DNA of 64,000 nt from an uncultured Clostridia bacterium. Its GTDB lineage: Bacteria; Bacillota; Clostridia; CAKSNL01; HGM11501. This document shows, in pieces, positions 43,710-53,354 of the stretch (positions are counted from its first letter, which is position 1; every line of letters begins with the position of its first letter). The stretch covers positions 1-64,000 of the forward strand of contig CAKSNL010000002.1 of the NCBI GenBank assembly GCA_934476235.1, read 5' to 3'. The notes under the pieces are model-generated. The model was not told the origin of the DNA and made no database searches. It saw nothing but the letters and a program-made list of their open reading frames with translations. The translations under genes and the position numbers were made by a program.

Positions 43710-45518
43710 ATGCCGAAGCTTAAAAATGTGAGAATAACGGGCGGATTCTGGAAAGCCATGGAGGAGAAAAACAGGCGCGTGACGATGGACGCGGTGTATA
43801 AACGCTTCACCGATACCGGGAGGTTTTCAGCGCTTCGCTGCGATAAGGAGAACAAAAACGTGCATTTTTTCTGGGACAGTGACGTGGCAAAGTGGCTCGA
43901 GGGAGCGGCAAACGTTTTGGAACGGGAGTTTGACCCGGAGCTTTATAAAAAGGCGGAGAGCGCAATTTCGGATATTATTGACAATCAGTGGGAGGACGGT
44001 TATATAAATTCCTACTACACCGTTACGGAGCCGGAAAAGCGCTTTACCGACCGCGGCATGCACGAGCTTTACTGTGCCGGGCACCTTATCGAGGCGGCGG
44101 TTCGTTATTGCGAGGCGACGGGGGAGGACAGATTTTTAAGGGCAGCCCGAAAATATGCCGACCTTATAACCAAAATTTTCGTGACGGAAAAAAGCGCAGA
44201 ATTTGCCACTCCAGGGCATGAGGAGATAGAGCTTGCTTTAATCAGGCTTTACCGCGCGACCGGGGAGGAAAAGTACCTAAAGACGGCAAAATTTTTTATA
44301 GACACAAGGGGAAAAGAAAAAGAGCAGAGCGTGTTCTTTGAAAATCAGATGTACGTGCAGTCCGAAAAACCGGTGAGGGAGATGAGCGAGGCAAACGGGC
44401 ACGCGGTGAGGGCGTGCTATCTTTATACGGCGATGGCGCTTTTGGCAAAGGAAACGGACGATGAGGAGCTCTTTTTATCGTGCAAAAGGCTTTACTCGGA
44501 CATCGTGGAAAAGAAAATGTATATAACCGGCGGAATCGGGCAAAGCAGTATCGGCGAGGCGTTCACCGTGGCGTACGACCTTCCGCCCGAGACGGCGTAT
44601 GCCGAGACCTGCGCGGCAATAAGCCTTATGTTTTTCAGCGAGAGCATGCTGATGCTTGAAAATGATTCGGTCTATGCCGATACCGTTGAACGCATTATGT
44701 ATAACGGGATGCTTTCGGGGCTTTCGGCGGACGGAAAATCGTTTTTCTACGAAAATCCGCTGGAGATAAATTTAAGAAACCACAAAAAGAATGTGTCGGC
44801 AGACAAAAGGTTAAGGCTTCCCATCACGCAGCGCATGGAGGTGTTCGACTGTTCGTGCTGCCCGCCCAACTTAAACCGCGTGCTTTCATCGATGGAGGGC
44901 TATATTTACAGGACGGACGGCAAAACGCTCTATATCGACCAGTTCATCGAAAGCGAAATGGAGGAAGACGGCATAAAGGCAGCGATGACGACGGACTATC
45001 CTTATGACTTTAAGATCACGCTCTGCGTTTCTGGAGCGGACTATGCGGCGGTGAGAATTCCTTATTGGTGTGACAGGTTCATGATCGGCGCACCATACAG
45101 AATCGAAAACGGCTATGCCTATATCGAAAATCCGGGCAAGCTCGAAATTGAATTTGAAATGAAGCCGAAGCTTTACTTTGCAAATCCCGAGTGCGATTAT
45201 TTATCCGGCAAAGCTGCGCTGATGCTGGGACCGATTGTCTACGCTGCGGAGGGCAAAGACAATGCGTTTAACCTTTCAAATGTGTATATTGACGAAAACA
45301 TCAATGCAGTCGTTTCCGAAAAAGACTTCTCACTCGGGAGTCCGGAATTTAATGCGGTAACGGTGGACGGATATGTTAAAAAGCCGTCGGAAAAGCTGTA
45401 TTCCGACCGCCCGGGCGAGCTTTATAAGGTTAAAGTAAAATTGATCCCGTACCGCCTTTTTGCAAACCGCGGGGAGAGCGATATGCGTGTGTGGATAAAC
45501 TATCTTCAAAAGAAATGA
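43710..45518 (+). CDS. GH127 beta-L-arabinofuranosidase
   Basis: 602 residues without signal peptide, so cytoplasmic. The zinc/catalytic set of the family is present: E299 and C301 in YAETCAA and C381, C383, C384 in DCSCCPPN. By analogy with the characterised Bifidobacterium enzyme, C383 would be the nucleophile and the other Cys with Glu hold zinc. An (alpha/alpha)6 barrel (residues about 30-400) is followed by beta-sandwich domains. It removes beta-L-arabinofuranose from plant glycan fragments. AAGGAGG precedes the ATG. Confidence 0.93.
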   Translation: MPKLKNVRITGGFWKAMEEKNRRVTMDAVYKRFTDTGRFSALRCDKENKNVHFFWDSDVAKWLEGAANVLEREFDPELYKKAESAISDIIDNQWEDGYINSYYTVTEPEKRFTDRGMHELYCAGHLIEAAVRYCEATGEDRFLRAARKYADLITKIFVTEKSAEFATPGHEEIELALIRLYRATGEEKYLKTAKFFIDTRGKEKEQSVFFENQMYVQSEKPVREMSEANGHAVRACYLYTAMALLAKETDDEELFLSCKRLYSDIVEKKMYITGGIGQSSIGEAFTVAYDLPPETAYAETCAAISLMFFSESMLMLENDSVYADTVERIMYNGMLSGLSADGKSFFYENPLEINLRNHKKNVSADKRLRLPITQRMEVFDCSCCPPNLNRVLSSMEGYIYRTDGKTLYIDQFIESEMEEDGIKAAMTTDYPYDFKITLCVSGADYAAVRIPYWCDRFMIGAPYRIENGYAYIENPGKLEIEFEMKPKLYFANPECDYLSGKAALMLGPIVYAAEGKDNAFNLSNVYIDENINAVVSEKDFSLGSPEFNAVTVDGYVKKPSEKLYSDRPGELYKVKVKLIPYRLFANRGESDMRVWINYLQKK

Positions 45519-45540
45519 GAGAATCGTCAAAATATAGCGC

Positions 45541-45569
45541 TTGTTTTGAGGTACGGCGTATGCTAAAAT
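45541..45569 (+). promoter_or_regulatory. Promoter of the lactonase-fold gene
   Basis: TTGTTT at 45541-45546 and TAAAAT at 45564-45569 have a 17-base spacer. It suggests transcription independent of the GH127 gene. Confidence 0.5.
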
Positions 45570-45592
45570 AAGCCTGAAAGCGAGTGATTATT

Positions 45593-46534
45593 ATGAGAAA
45601 TATTTATATTGCGTCCTGCGATGAAGAGGGAGGAATCTATCTTTGCACGCTGTCGGACAGTGGGGAAATTACCGTTCGGGAAAAAACGGAGCTTGACCGC
45701 CCGATGTTCCTTGCGCGCGAAAACAATAAAATGTATGTCCTTTTAAGAGCGCCGGAGGGCGAAAAAAACAGTGCTCTCGCTTCGTTTGACATAAAGGAGG
45801 ACGGCAGACTTATCAATATGAGCGCCCTTTCGGATACGCACGGCGTTGTTGCCTGCCATCTCGCGGTCGACTCGGGCGACGTTTATGTGGTAAATTATTT
45901 AAGCGGAAACGTTGTGAAGATGCCGGACGTTACAGACACTCACGAGGGAAGGGGACCGAACGAAAAGCGCCAGGAGATGCCGCACACCCATTTTGTTACG
46001 GTAACACCTGACGGGCTTGTCGCCGCAACAGACCTTGGAACGGACAGTGTGTATTTTTACGACCGTGACTTAAGGAAAAAGTTCACTCTCCGTGTCCCGG
46101 CGGGGTACGGTGCAAGGCACCTTGCATTTTCCGAGGATAAAAAATATCTTTACGTTGCAAATGAGCTTGTATCCTCCGTCAGCGTGTTTTCGTATAACGG
46201 AAAGGAGTCTGAATATCTCTCAACATATATGGCTTCGCCGAAGAACTTTGAGGGCGATAATTTAGGCTCGGCAATAAGAGTGCACGGCGGCAGAGTCTAT
46301 ATGTCAAACCGCGGTCACGATTCGATAGCGGTGTTTGACGCGGAGGGAGGAAAGCTCACTTTATCGGGCTATATAAAGACAGGGAGGACGCCGCGCGACT
46401 TTAACATTTTCGGTAATCTTTTGGTCTGCCTCAATATGGATTCGGACAGTGTGACCGTTTTCAACTTAGAGGGCGGCATGGCAAAAAAGCTTTCCGAAAC
46501 GGGCGGAATAAAGGCTCCGCTCTGCGTAATATAA
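45593..46534 (+). CDS. Lactonase-family seven-bladed beta-propeller (6-phosphogluconolactonase-like)
   Basis: 313 residues from ATG 45593. Repeating propeller blades are seen throughout (GEITVREKTELDRPMFLARENNKMYVL, DTHGVVACHLAVDSGDVYVVNYLSGNVV, MPHTHFVTVTPDGLVAATDLGTDSVYFY, GARHLAFSEDKKYLYVANELVSSVSVF). The HTH and GARHLAF segments are typical of YbhE-type lactonases. It may hydrolyse a sugar lactone, possibly from arabinose or gluconate metabolism. The substrate is inference. Closed by a terminator. Confidence 0.88.
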   Translation: MRNIYIASCDEEGGIYLCTLSDSGEITVREKTELDRPMFLARENNKMYVLLRAPEGEKNSALASFDIKEDGRLINMSALSDTHGVVACHLAVDSGDVYVVNYLSGNVVKMPDVTDTHEGRGPNEKRQEMPHTHFVTVTPDGLVAATDLGTDSVYFYDRDLRKKFTLRVPAGYGARHLAFSEDKKYLYVANELVSSVSVFSYNGKESEYLSTYMASPKNFEGDNLGSAIRVHGGRVYMSNRGHDSIAVFDAEGGKLTLSGYIKTGRTPRDFNIFGNLLVCLNMDSDSVTVFNLEGGMAKKLSETGGIKAPLCVI

Positions 46535-46537
46535 AAA

Positions 46538-46568
46538 AACAGTGTGAGAAAATTCTCACACTGTTTTT
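46538..46568. terminator. Bidirectional terminator
   Basis: AACAGTGTGAGAA pairs with TTCTCACACTGTT, flanked by A and T runs. It separates the converging lactonase-fold and pflA genes. Confidence 0.85.
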
Positions 46569-47295
46569 ATGCGTTAATTCCAACCAGCGCCTCGCACTCT
46601 TTAATGTGCTCCGCGGTCGGAGGAACAACATCCTTTAACGGATAGTCAATTCCGGCTTTTTCCCACTTGAACACGCCGAGCGTGTGATAGGGGAGTATCT
46701 GGAACCGCTCTAAGGTCTTAAGCGAACGGCAAAAGTCGCCGAGAGCCTTAAGATCCTCCGGAAAATCGGTATATCCCGGAACAAGAACGTGCCTTATCCA
46801 CATCGGCTTTCCTATGTCAGAAAGCTTTTTCGCCATTGCCAGGATGTTCTTATTGTCAAACCCCGTTATCGCCTTGTGGCGCTCAGGATTTATCTCCTTA
46901 ATGTCAAGCATGACAAGGTCAGTGTATTTCATAAGCTCCATAAAATCGGAATAGAAGGGCTCCTCCTCGGTATAATAACAACCGGAGGTGTCAAGCGTTG
47001 TGTGAACGCCTTCCTCTTTCGCTTTGCGGAAAAACTCGGTGGCAAATTCCATCTGAGCCAGAGGCTCTCCGCCGGACAAAGTAATGCCGCCGCCGTTTTT
47101 CCAATAGCTTTTACAGCGGAGAGCTTTTGTTAAAAGCTCGTCCGCCGTTTTTTTCTCTCCTGTTCCGAAGGCACGCGAATCCACATTGTGGCAGTACGCG
47201 CAGCGCATGGGGCAGCCCTGAAGAAAGACGATATATCTCACTCCCGGACCGTCGGACGCGCCGAAGCTCTCCACGGAATAGACGCTTGCTTCCAT
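46567..47295 (-). CDS. pflA: Pyruvate formate-lyase activating enzyme
   Basis: 242 residues from ATG 47295, where the protein opens directly with the conserved SVESFGASDGPGVRYIVFLQGC. The radical-SAM cysteines are C28, C32 and C35 (GCPMRCAYC). GGGITLSGGEPLAQ binds SAM. Unlike the activase at 3785 it lacks the ferredoxin insert, as true PflA does. It begins one base after the pflB stop on the same strand and must be coexpressed with it. Confidence 0.95.
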   Translation of the reverse strand: MEASVYSVESFGASDGPGVRYIVFLQGCPMRCAYCHNVDSRAFGTGEKKTADELLTKALRCKSYWKNGGGITLSGGEPLAQMEFATEFFRKAKEEGVHTTLDTSGCYYTEEEPFYSDFMELMKYTDLVMLDIKEINPERHKAITGFDNKNILAMAKKLSDIGKPMWIRHVLVPGYTDFPEDLKALGDFCRSLKTLERFQILPYHTLGVFKWEKAGIDYPLKDVVPPTAEHIKECEALVGINA

Positions 47296-47296
47296 A

Positions 47297-49549
47297 TTAT
47301 AACGAAGCGTGGCAGGTTCTTGCGATAACGTCAAGCTGCTGCTCGCGTGTAAGGTCAATGAACTTAACCGCATATCCGGAAACACGGATAGTGAAGTTTG
47401 CGTACTCTTCCTTCTCCGGGTGCTCCATAGCGTCGATAAGCTTGTCCTTACCGAATACGTTTACGTTCAAGTGGTGAGCGCCCTGTGTGAAGTAGCCGTC
47501 AAGAACATTGACAAGGTTTGTGATCTGCTCGTTCTCATCCGCTCCGAGAGCACCGGGGTTGATCGTCTGAGTATTGGAGATACCGTCCAGCGCATACTCG
47601 TAGGGAAGCTTTGCAACGGAGTTAAGCGATGCGATAAGTCCGCTCTTCTCTGCTCCGTAAGCCGGGTTAGCACCGGGAGAAAGAGGCTCGCCCGCTTTTC
47701 TTCCGTCCGGAAGAGTTCCGGTTGCTTTACCGTATACAACGTTCGAAGTAATTGTAAGGATGGATGTTGTCGGCTCGGAATTTCTGTAGGTGTGGCAGTG
47801 GCGGATTTTATCCATAAAGGTCTTTAAGAGCCATACCGCGATCTCGTCCGCTCTGTCATCGTCGTTACCGTAGCGCGGGAAGTCACCCTCGGTCTCGAAA
47901 TCAACACAGAGACCGTCCTCGTCTCTTATGGGCTTAACGCGCGCATACTTTATAGCGGAAAGCGAGTCAACAACGTGAGAAAAGCCCGCAATACCGGTTG
48001 CGAAGGTTCTTCTTACATCGGTATCGATCAGCGCCATCTCAGCCGCCTCATAGTAATATTTATCGTGCATATAGTGAATAACGTTAAGAGTGCGGACATA
48101 AACCTTTGCAAGCCAGTCCATCATCTTCTCAAAACGTGCGATAACCTCGTCATAATCAAGATATTCGCCTGTGATCTTGGGATATTCGGGACCTACCTGA
48201 ACCTTTGTCTTAATGTCCTTGCCGCCGTTTATAGCGTAAAGAAGGCACTTTGCAAGGTTTGCTCTTGCTCCGAAGAACTGCATTTCCTTGCCGGTCTGAG
48301 TTGCGGATACGCAGCAGCAGATAGCATAATCGTCGCCCCATACCTTTCTCATAACGTCGTCGTTCTCATACTGAATGGAGCTTGTTCTTACAGAGATTGC
48401 CGCCGCATAACGTCTGAACGCCTCGGGGAGCTTCTCGGTGTAAAGAACGGTGAGGTTCGGCTCGGGCGAGGGACCCATGTTCTCAAGAGTATGAAGGAAT
48501 CTGAAGTCGTTCTTTGTTACCATGCTTCTTCCGTCAACACCCTTGCCGCCGACATTCAATGTCGCCCATACCGGGTCGCCGGAGAAAAGCTCGTTGTACG
48601 AGGGAATTCTTGCAAACTTTACCATACGGAACTTCATAACCATGTGGTCAACAAGCTCCTGAGCTTCCTTCTCGGTAAGTGTTCCTTCCTTTATATCACG
48701 CTCAATATAGATATCTAAGAATGTGGAGATCCTGCCGACGCTCATTGCGGCGCCGTTCTGAGTCTTTATAGCCGCGAGATAACCGAAGTAGAGCCACTGG
48801 AACGCTTCCTTTGCGTTGTTTGCGGGAAGAGAAATGTCAAATCCGTAAGACTCTGCCATTTTCTTCATTTCCTTAAGAGACTTGATCTGCATTGTGATCT
48901 CTTCTCTCTGACGGATCTCATCTTCGAACATCGACTCGCTTGCGCACTCAGCAAAATCCTCCTCTTTCTTCTCGATAAGCATATCAATACCGTAAAGAGC
49001 GACTCTTCTGTAATCGCCGACGATTCGTCCTCTTCCGTAGGTGTCGGGAAGACCGGTTACGATTTTGTTCTTTCTGATTATTCTCATCTCGGGAGTATAT
49101 GCGTCAAATACGCCCTGATTATGAGTCTTGTGATACTCTGTGAATATCTTGTGAAGCTCGGGATCGGGAGTGTAACCGTAGGTCTCGCAAGCCTCCTCTG
49201 CCATCTTGATACCGCCGAAGGGCATGAATGCACGCTTTAAGGGCTTATCTGTCTGAAGACCGACAACCTTTTCAAGATTCTTAAGCTCGGGATCGATGTA
49301 TCCGGGAGCATGCGAATTGATACCCGTTACGATCTTTGTATCCATATCGAGAACGCCGCCCTTGGCGCGCTCTTCCTTCTGGAGCTCAGAAAGCTTGCCC
49401 CAGAGTTTTTCTGTTGCTTCGGTGGGACCTTCGAGGAAATCTTCGTTTCCGTCATAGGGTGTGTAGTTATCCTGGATGAAATCACGGGTGTCTATCTCGT
49501 CACGCCACGCCTTGCCCTTAAAGCCCCGCCACTGACTGAAATCTTTCAT
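47297..49549 (-). CDS. pflB: Formate C-acetyltransferase (pyruvate formate-lyase)
   Basis: 750 residues. Converts pyruvate and CoA to acetyl-CoA and formate. The radical Gly is G725 in RVSGYAV near the C-terminus. The active-site cysteines lie in a run of three, C411-C412-C413 (AICCCVS); the last two align with C418-C419 of the E. coli enzyme, where Ala usually precedes them. [15 protein letters not shown] [17 protein letters not shown] and [13 protein letters not shown] are typical. Central to anaerobic mixed-acid fermentation. Confidence 0.97.
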   Translation of the reverse strand: MKDFSQWRGFKGKAWRDEIDTRDFIQDNYTPYDGNEDFLEGPTEATEKLWGKLSELQKEERAKGGVLDMDTKIVTGINSHAPGYIDPELKNLEKVVGLQTDKPLKRAFMPFGGIKMAEEACETYGYTPDPELHKIFTEYHKTHNQGVFDAYTPEMRIIRKNKIVTGLPDTYGRGRIVGDYRRVALYGIDMLIEKKEEDFAECASESMFEDEIRQREEITMQIKSLKEMKKMAESYGFDISLPANNAKEAFQWLYFGYLAAIKTQNGAAMSVGRISTFLDIYIERDIKEGTLTEKEAQELVDHMVMKFRMVKFARIPSYNELFSGDPVWATLNVGGKGVDGRSMVTKNDFRFLHTLENMGPSPEPNLTVLYTEKLPEAFRRYAAAISVRTSSIQYENDDVMRKVWGDDYAICCCVSATQTGKEMQFFGARANLAKCLLYAINGGKDIKTKVQVGPEYPKITGEYLDYDEVIARFEKMMDWLAKVYVRTLNVIHYMHDKYYYEAAEMALIDTDVRRTFATGIAGFSHVVDSLSAIKYARVKPIRDEDGLCVDFETEGDFPRYGNDDDRADEIAVWLLKTFMDKIRHCHTYRNSEPTTSILTITSNVVYGKATGTLPDGRKAGEPLSPGANPAYGAEKSGLIASLNSVAKLPYEYALDGISNTQTINPGALGADENEQITNLVNVLDGYFTQGAHHLNVNVFGKDKLIDAMEHPEKEEYANFTIRVSGYAVKFIDLTREQQLDVIARTCHASL

Positions 49550-49659
49550 TGATATATACCTCCTAATGTATTATTGCAAAAATGTCGCAGATAGATACGC
49601 CTAACCTGTCGCTGACATTAAAGGGAGTCCCCCTCCCTTAAACTAACTTTACATATGTA

Positions 49660-49688
49660 ATTGTAGCATTTTGAAGGAGCAATGTCAA
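49660..49688 (-). promoter_or_regulatory. Promoter of pflBA
   Basis: On the minus strand TTGACA (49688-49683) and TACAAT (49665-49660) have a 17-base spacer. A palindrome TACATATGTA at 49650-49659 overlaps the predicted start. TAAACTAACT (plus strand, 49639-49648), found also in the two operator sites near feo, lies just downstream in the leader. Confidence 0.8.
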
Positions 49689-49707
49689 CGAAATAAGCAA
49701 AATAAAA

Positions 49708-49735
49708 CGATTTTCGGGGTTATGCCGAAAATCGT
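49708..49735 (-). terminator. Terminator after the DtxR-type regulator
   Basis: ACGATTTTCGG pairs with CCGAAAATCGT around a six-base loop, followed on the minus strand by a T-rich tract. Confidence 0.7.
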
Positions 49736-49772
49736 GTCATTTTAACGGAAAGTTATATGAAATTTTTTTAAA

Positions 49773-50141
49773 TTATGAGTGCTTTTCATAGTGCTCTTTA
49801 AGCTTCTGGAAGCTTATGTCACTCAAATCATGCTCAATCTTGCAGCTGTCCTCATACGCCGTGTCGGAATCGACCCCGAGAGAGATAAGAAGATGGGCGA
49901 TGACCTGGTGGCGCTCATAGATTTTTTCGGCGATTGCCGCACCCTTTTCGGTGAGTGACAGATTTCCGTCGGAATCCACAGTGACGTACCCGCTTTCGCG
50001 GAGCGACTTCATAGCGACCGAAACGCTCGGCTTGGAAAAGTTAAGCTGATTTGCAACGTCAATGCTCCTGACATATACCTGTTTTATCTTAAGCATGAGA
50101 ATGGCTTCAAGATAGTTTTCCGCAGACTCCTGCATTCTCAT
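49773..50141 (-). CDS. DtxR/MntR-family metal-dependent repressor
   Basis: 122 residues, short as in MntR-type members without an SH3-like domain. The N-terminal winged helix reads ESAENYLEAILML, RSIDVANQLNFSKPSVSVAMKSLRESGYV and the wing GNLSLTEKG. The dimer and metal-binding part has AEKIYERHQVIAHLLISLGV and EDSCKIEHDLS, where E, C and H residues match family ligands. Divergent from feo with matching operators, so an iron-sensing repressor is likely, though manganese cannot be excluded. ATG at 50141 or 50135. Confidence 0.9.
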   Translation of the reverse strand: MRMQESAENYLEAILMLKIKQVYVRSIDVANQLNFSKPSVSVAMKSLRESGYVTVDSDGNLSLTEKGAAIAEKIYERHQVIAHLLISLGVDSDTAYEDSCKIEHDLSDISFQKLKEHYEKHS

Positions 50142-50177
50142 AAAATCACCTGCTTTTTAATAATATGTATTAAAATC

Positions 50178-50206
50178 ATTGTATCACACCTTTAATGCTT
50201 TGTCAA
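50178..50206 (-). promoter_or_regulatory. Promoter of the DtxR-type regulator
   Basis: On the minus strand TTGACA (50206-50201) and TACAAT (50183-50178) are 17 bases apart. Confidence 0.8.
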
Positions 50207-50275
50207 ACGCTTTTTCTTTTTTGCACAAACATAAAGGCTTAAAAAAACAGTTATATGTGAGAATTTAATCCAATT

Positions 50276-50338
50276 AACCTATTGACAAAATAGGTTAGTT
50301 GTGCTAAACTAACTGAGAAAGGTTAGAAAGGGCTAACC
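50276..50338 (+). promoter_or_regulatory. feo promoter with array of DtxR-type operators
   Basis: TTGACA at 50282-50287 and TAAACT at 50305-50310 form the promoter. Three overlapping or adjacent dyads cover it: AACCTATT/AATAGGTT at 50276-50296 over the -35 box, GTTAGT/ACTAAC at 50294-50313 over the -10 box, and GGTTAG/CTAACC at 50321-50338 after the start. The GTTAG/CTAAC arms resemble known DtxR/IdeR sites (TTAGG..CCTAA). Occupancy would block transcription when metal is plentiful. Confidence 0.7.
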
Positions 50339-50366
50339 AAAGCACCGGAAGAAGGAAGTGGCGTAT

Positions 50367-50579
50367 ATGTTGCCTTTGACATTGGCAGACACGGGGACAG
50401 AAAACATTATAAAAAAGATAGGCGGATCGCCGGAGGTTAAAAAGCATCTTGAAAACCTCGGATTCGTTGTCGGCGGAGGGGTCACCATAGTGAACCGCGT
50501 CGGCGAGAATGTTATCGTAAACGTTAAAGAAGCGCGCATCGCGGTGAGCCGGGAGATGGCGCAGAAAATAATGATTTAA
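50367..50579 (+). CDS. feoA: FeoA-family ferrous iron transport protein (first copy)
   Basis: 70 residues from ATG 50367, nine bases after GAAGGAAG; an in-frame GTG at 50358 sits inside that site. A single SH3-like FeoA domain: LGFVVGGGVTIVNRVGENVIVNVKEARIAVS. It assists FeoB. A second FeoA follows 13 bases later. Confidence 0.92.
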   Translation: MLPLTLADTGTENIIKKIGGSPEVKKHLENLGFVVGGGVTIVNRVGENVIVNVKEARIAVSREMAQKIMI

Positions 50580-50592
50580 GGAGGAAGTCTTA

Positions 50593-50814
50593 ATGAAAAC
50601 GTTGAAAGAGGCAAAAATCGGGGAGACCGTCAAAGTCGTTAAGCTAAACGGCGAGGGAGCGGTTAAGAGAAGACTCATGGACATGGGAATCACCAAGGGT
50701 GTTTCGGTGTATGTGAGAAAGGTTGCTCCGCTTGGCGATCCGGTTGAAGTGACTGTAAGAGGCTATGAGCTTTCTTTAAGAAAAGCCGATGCCGAAATGA
50801 TTGAGGTTGAATAA
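50593..50814 (+). CDS. feoA: FeoA-family ferrous iron transport protein (second copy)
   Basis: 73 residues with the SH3-like FeoA core (GEGAVKRRLMDMGITKGVSVYVRKVAPLGDPVEVTVRGYELSLRKADAEMIEVE). It is closer to the classic FeoA consensus than the first copy. The two differ enough to be non-redundant. Two FeoA genes before FeoB are common in Clostridia. Confidence 0.95.
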   Translation: MKTLKEAKIGETVKVVKLNGEGAVKRRLMDMGITKGVSVYVRKVAPLGDPVEVTVRGYELSLRKADAEMIEVE

Positions 50815-50838
50815 TTTTTTGAAAGAGAGGATATAAAG

Positions 50839-53319
50839 ATGAGTTTGAGAATTGCCCTTGCGGGTAACCCGAACTGCGGTAAAACAACGCTTTTTAACGC
50901 ACTTACGGGATCGAATCAGTTTGTCGGCAACTGGCCCGGCGTTACTGTTGAGAAAAAGGAAGGCAAGCTTAAAAAGCACGACGGCGTTATAGTGACTGAC
51001 CTTCCGGGCATCTATTCGCTGTCGCCCTACACTCTTGAAGAGGTCGTTGCAAGAAACTACCTCATAGGAGAGAGACCGGACGCAATACTTAACATCATTG
51101 ACGGTACAAACCTTGAGAGAAACCTTTACCTGACGACGCAGCTTACCGAGCTCGGTATTCCGGTCGTTATCGCAATCAACATGATGGACGTTGTCAAGAA
51201 AAACGGCGATAAGATCGACACGGCAATGCTTTCCAAGGAGCTGGGATGTAAGATAGTTGAGATCTCGGCACTTAAGGGAACGGGCGTTATGGAAGCGGCT
51301 GATGTGGCGATTGACGCGGCAAAGAATGCAAATACCGTTCCGATGCACACCTTCTCCGGCGTGGTAGAGCATGCAATCGCTCACATTGAAGAAGCTGTTC
51401 TTCATCAGATGCCCGAAAACGAGCAGAGATGGTACGCTATAAAGATATTCGAGCGGGATGAGAAGATCATCGAGAAGCTCCACATCGAAAAAAGCGTAAT
51501 GGAGCACATCGAGGCGGACATCAAGGCGGCTGAAAAAGAGCTTGACGATGACGCTGAGAGCATCATTACAAATGAAAGATACGTATACATAGCCGAAATT
51601 ATCAAGGGCTGCTATAAGAAGAAAGACAAGGGTCAGCTTTCGACCTCCGATAAGATTGATAAGGTCGTTACAAACAGATGGCTCGGTCTTCCGATATTCG
51701 CAGTTATCATGTTCCTGGTTTACTACCTTTCAATGGTTACTGTCGGCTCAATGGCGACAGACTGGGCGAATGACGGACTGTTCGGCGACGGCTGGCATCT
51801 TTTCGGTATAGGATCTTCGGCGTACGCAGACGATGCGGATGAATTTACCGCTGCATCCGAAGCAGTAAACGCATTTACTGAGATTGACGTTACGGCTGAC
51901 GACTTTGACGCAGACAGCGCTCTTGACGAAATAAAAGACTTTGAGACAACAGACAAAACCGCAACTATCGAAGTTGAAGATGAAGAAACATTGGCAACAA
52001 ACGAAATGACGGTATATTATGACGCTGTTCCGGACGGTGCCGATGAAGAATCGACGGTTGGAATGAGCTATCTTGACGCTGTAAGCTATTTTGAAGAAAA
52101 CGGCTTTGATGAGCCCGATCCCGCTGATTACGGCGTATGGGTTCCCGGTGTTCCCGTTTTGCTCGGCAACGCGCTTGAGGCTGCAAACTGCTCCGAGTGG
52201 CTTTCGGGACTGATACTTGACGGTATCGTTGCCGGTGTCGGCGCAGTATTGGGATTCGTTCCTCAGATGCTCGTGCTCTTCCTGCTCCTTGCATTCCTGG
52301 AAGCATGCGGATATATGGCACGTATCGCATTCGTACTTGACAGAATATTCAGAAAGTTCGGTCTTTCCGGTAAGTCGTTCATCCCGATGCTGATAGGTAC
52401 CGGCTGCGGCGTTCCCGGTATCATGGCTTCGAGAACAATTGAGAATGACCGTGACCGTAAGATGACGATCATGACAACAACGTTTATCCCCTGCGGAGCG
52501 AAGGTTCCCTTCATCGCAATGATTGCGGGCGCAATCTTCGGCGGCTCGGCATGGGTTGCAACCAGCGCATATTTCGTGGGTATGGCGGCAATCATCATTT
52601 CCGGTATCATGCTTAAGAAGACTAAGATGTTCTCGGGCGACCCGGCTCCCTTCGTTATGGAGCTTCCGGCATATCACCTTCCCACGGTATTAAACGTTCT
52701 TCGCAGCATGTGGGAGCGCGGCTGGTCCTTCATCAAGAAGGCGGGAACCATCATCCTTCTTTCCACGATATTTGTATGGTTCACAAGCTTCTTCGGATTT
52801 GACGAGACGGGCACATTCAGAATGCTTGGCGATGATGAGCTTGGAATGAGCGTTCTTGCCGCAATCGGCGGATTTATCGCTCCTATATTCGCACCCCTCG
52901 GCTGGGGCGACTGGCAGGCAGCGGTTGCATCCATCACCGGTCTTGTAGCGAAGGAGAACATCGTCGGCACAATGGGTATCCTCTACGGTGCTTCCGGCAA
53001 TGTATATAAGAGCCTGGCAGAGGCGTTCACTCCCATCTCGGGCTATTCGTTCTTGGTATTCAACCTTCTTTGCGCACCCTGCTTCGCGGCTATCGGCGCA
53101 ATCAAGCGTGAAATGAATAACGCTAAGTGGACATGGTTTGCAATCGGTTATCAGTGCGTATTCGCTTATGCGGTAGCACTTATGGTAAATCAGTTCGGCA
53201 ACATGTTCACAGGTAACGGAAATGTATTCGGATTCATCGTTGCACTTATAGTTCTGGCATTCATAATCTACATGCTTTTCCGCCCCTACAAAGAAGCGGA
53301 TAAGCTTACGGTAAAATAA
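50839..53319 (+). CDS. feoB: Ferrous iron transporter FeoB with long acidic extracytoplasmic loop
   Basis: 826 residues. The N-terminal G domain has P-loop GNPNCGKT (residues 9-16) and DLPGIYSLSPYTLEE. The membrane part begins near residue 275. Gate motifs are FIPMLIGTGCGVPGIMASRTI and TTTFIPCGAKVPFIAMIAG. Between the first membrane helix and VPVLLGNALEA, residues about 330-430 form a strongly acidic segment (many D and E, e.g. DVTADDFDADSALDEIKDFE), longer than the short loop usual in Clostridial FeoB. It imports Fe2+. Expression should follow the operator array upstream. Confidence 0.96.
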   Translation: MSLRIALAGNPNCGKTTLFNALTGSNQFVGNWPGVTVEKKEGKLKKHDGVIVTDLPGIYSLSPYTLEEVVARNYLIGERPDAILNIIDGTNLERNLYLTTQLTELGIPVVIAINMMDVVKKNGDKIDTAMLSKELGCKIVEISALKGTGVMEAADVAIDAAKNANTVPMHTFSGVVEHAIAHIEEAVLHQMPENEQRWYAIKIFERDEKIIEKLHIEKSVMEHIEADIKAAEKELDDDAESIITNERYVYIAEIIKGCYKKKDKGQLSTSDKIDKVVTNRWLGLPIFAVIMFLVYYLSMVTVGSMATDWANDGLFGDGWHLFGIGSSAYADDADEFTAASEAVNAFTEIDVTADDFDADSALDEIKDFETTDKTATIEVEDEETLATNEMTVYYDAVPDGADEESTVGMSYLDAVSYFEENGFDEPDPADYGVWVPGVPVLLGNALEAANCSEWLSGLILDGIVAGVGAVLGFVPQMLVLFLLLAFLEACGYMARIAFVLDRIFRKFGLSGKSFIPMLIGTGCGVPGIMASRTIENDRDRKMTIMTTTFIPCGAKVPFIAMIAGAIFGGSAWVATSAYFVGMAAIIISGIMLKKTKMFSGDPAPFVMELPAYHLPTVLNVLRSMWERGWSFIKKAGTIILLSTIFVWFTSFFGFDETGTFRMLGDDELGMSVLAAIGGFIAPIFAPLGWGDWQAAVASITGLVAKENIVGTMGILYGASGNVYKSLAEAFTPISGYSFLVFNLLCAPCFAAIGAIKREMNNAKWTWFAIGYQCVFAYAVALMVNQFGNMFTGNGNVFGFIVALIVLAFIIYMLFRPYKEADKLTVK

Positions 53320-53354
53320 TTTCACAATAAAATAAACTGTAAGGAGGACTTTCT

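Noticed and set aside
51748..52677. Long minus-strand reading frame inside feoB
   Set aside because: It has His/Cys-rich, low-sense composition, no ribosome site, and lies wholly opposite a well-supported gene.
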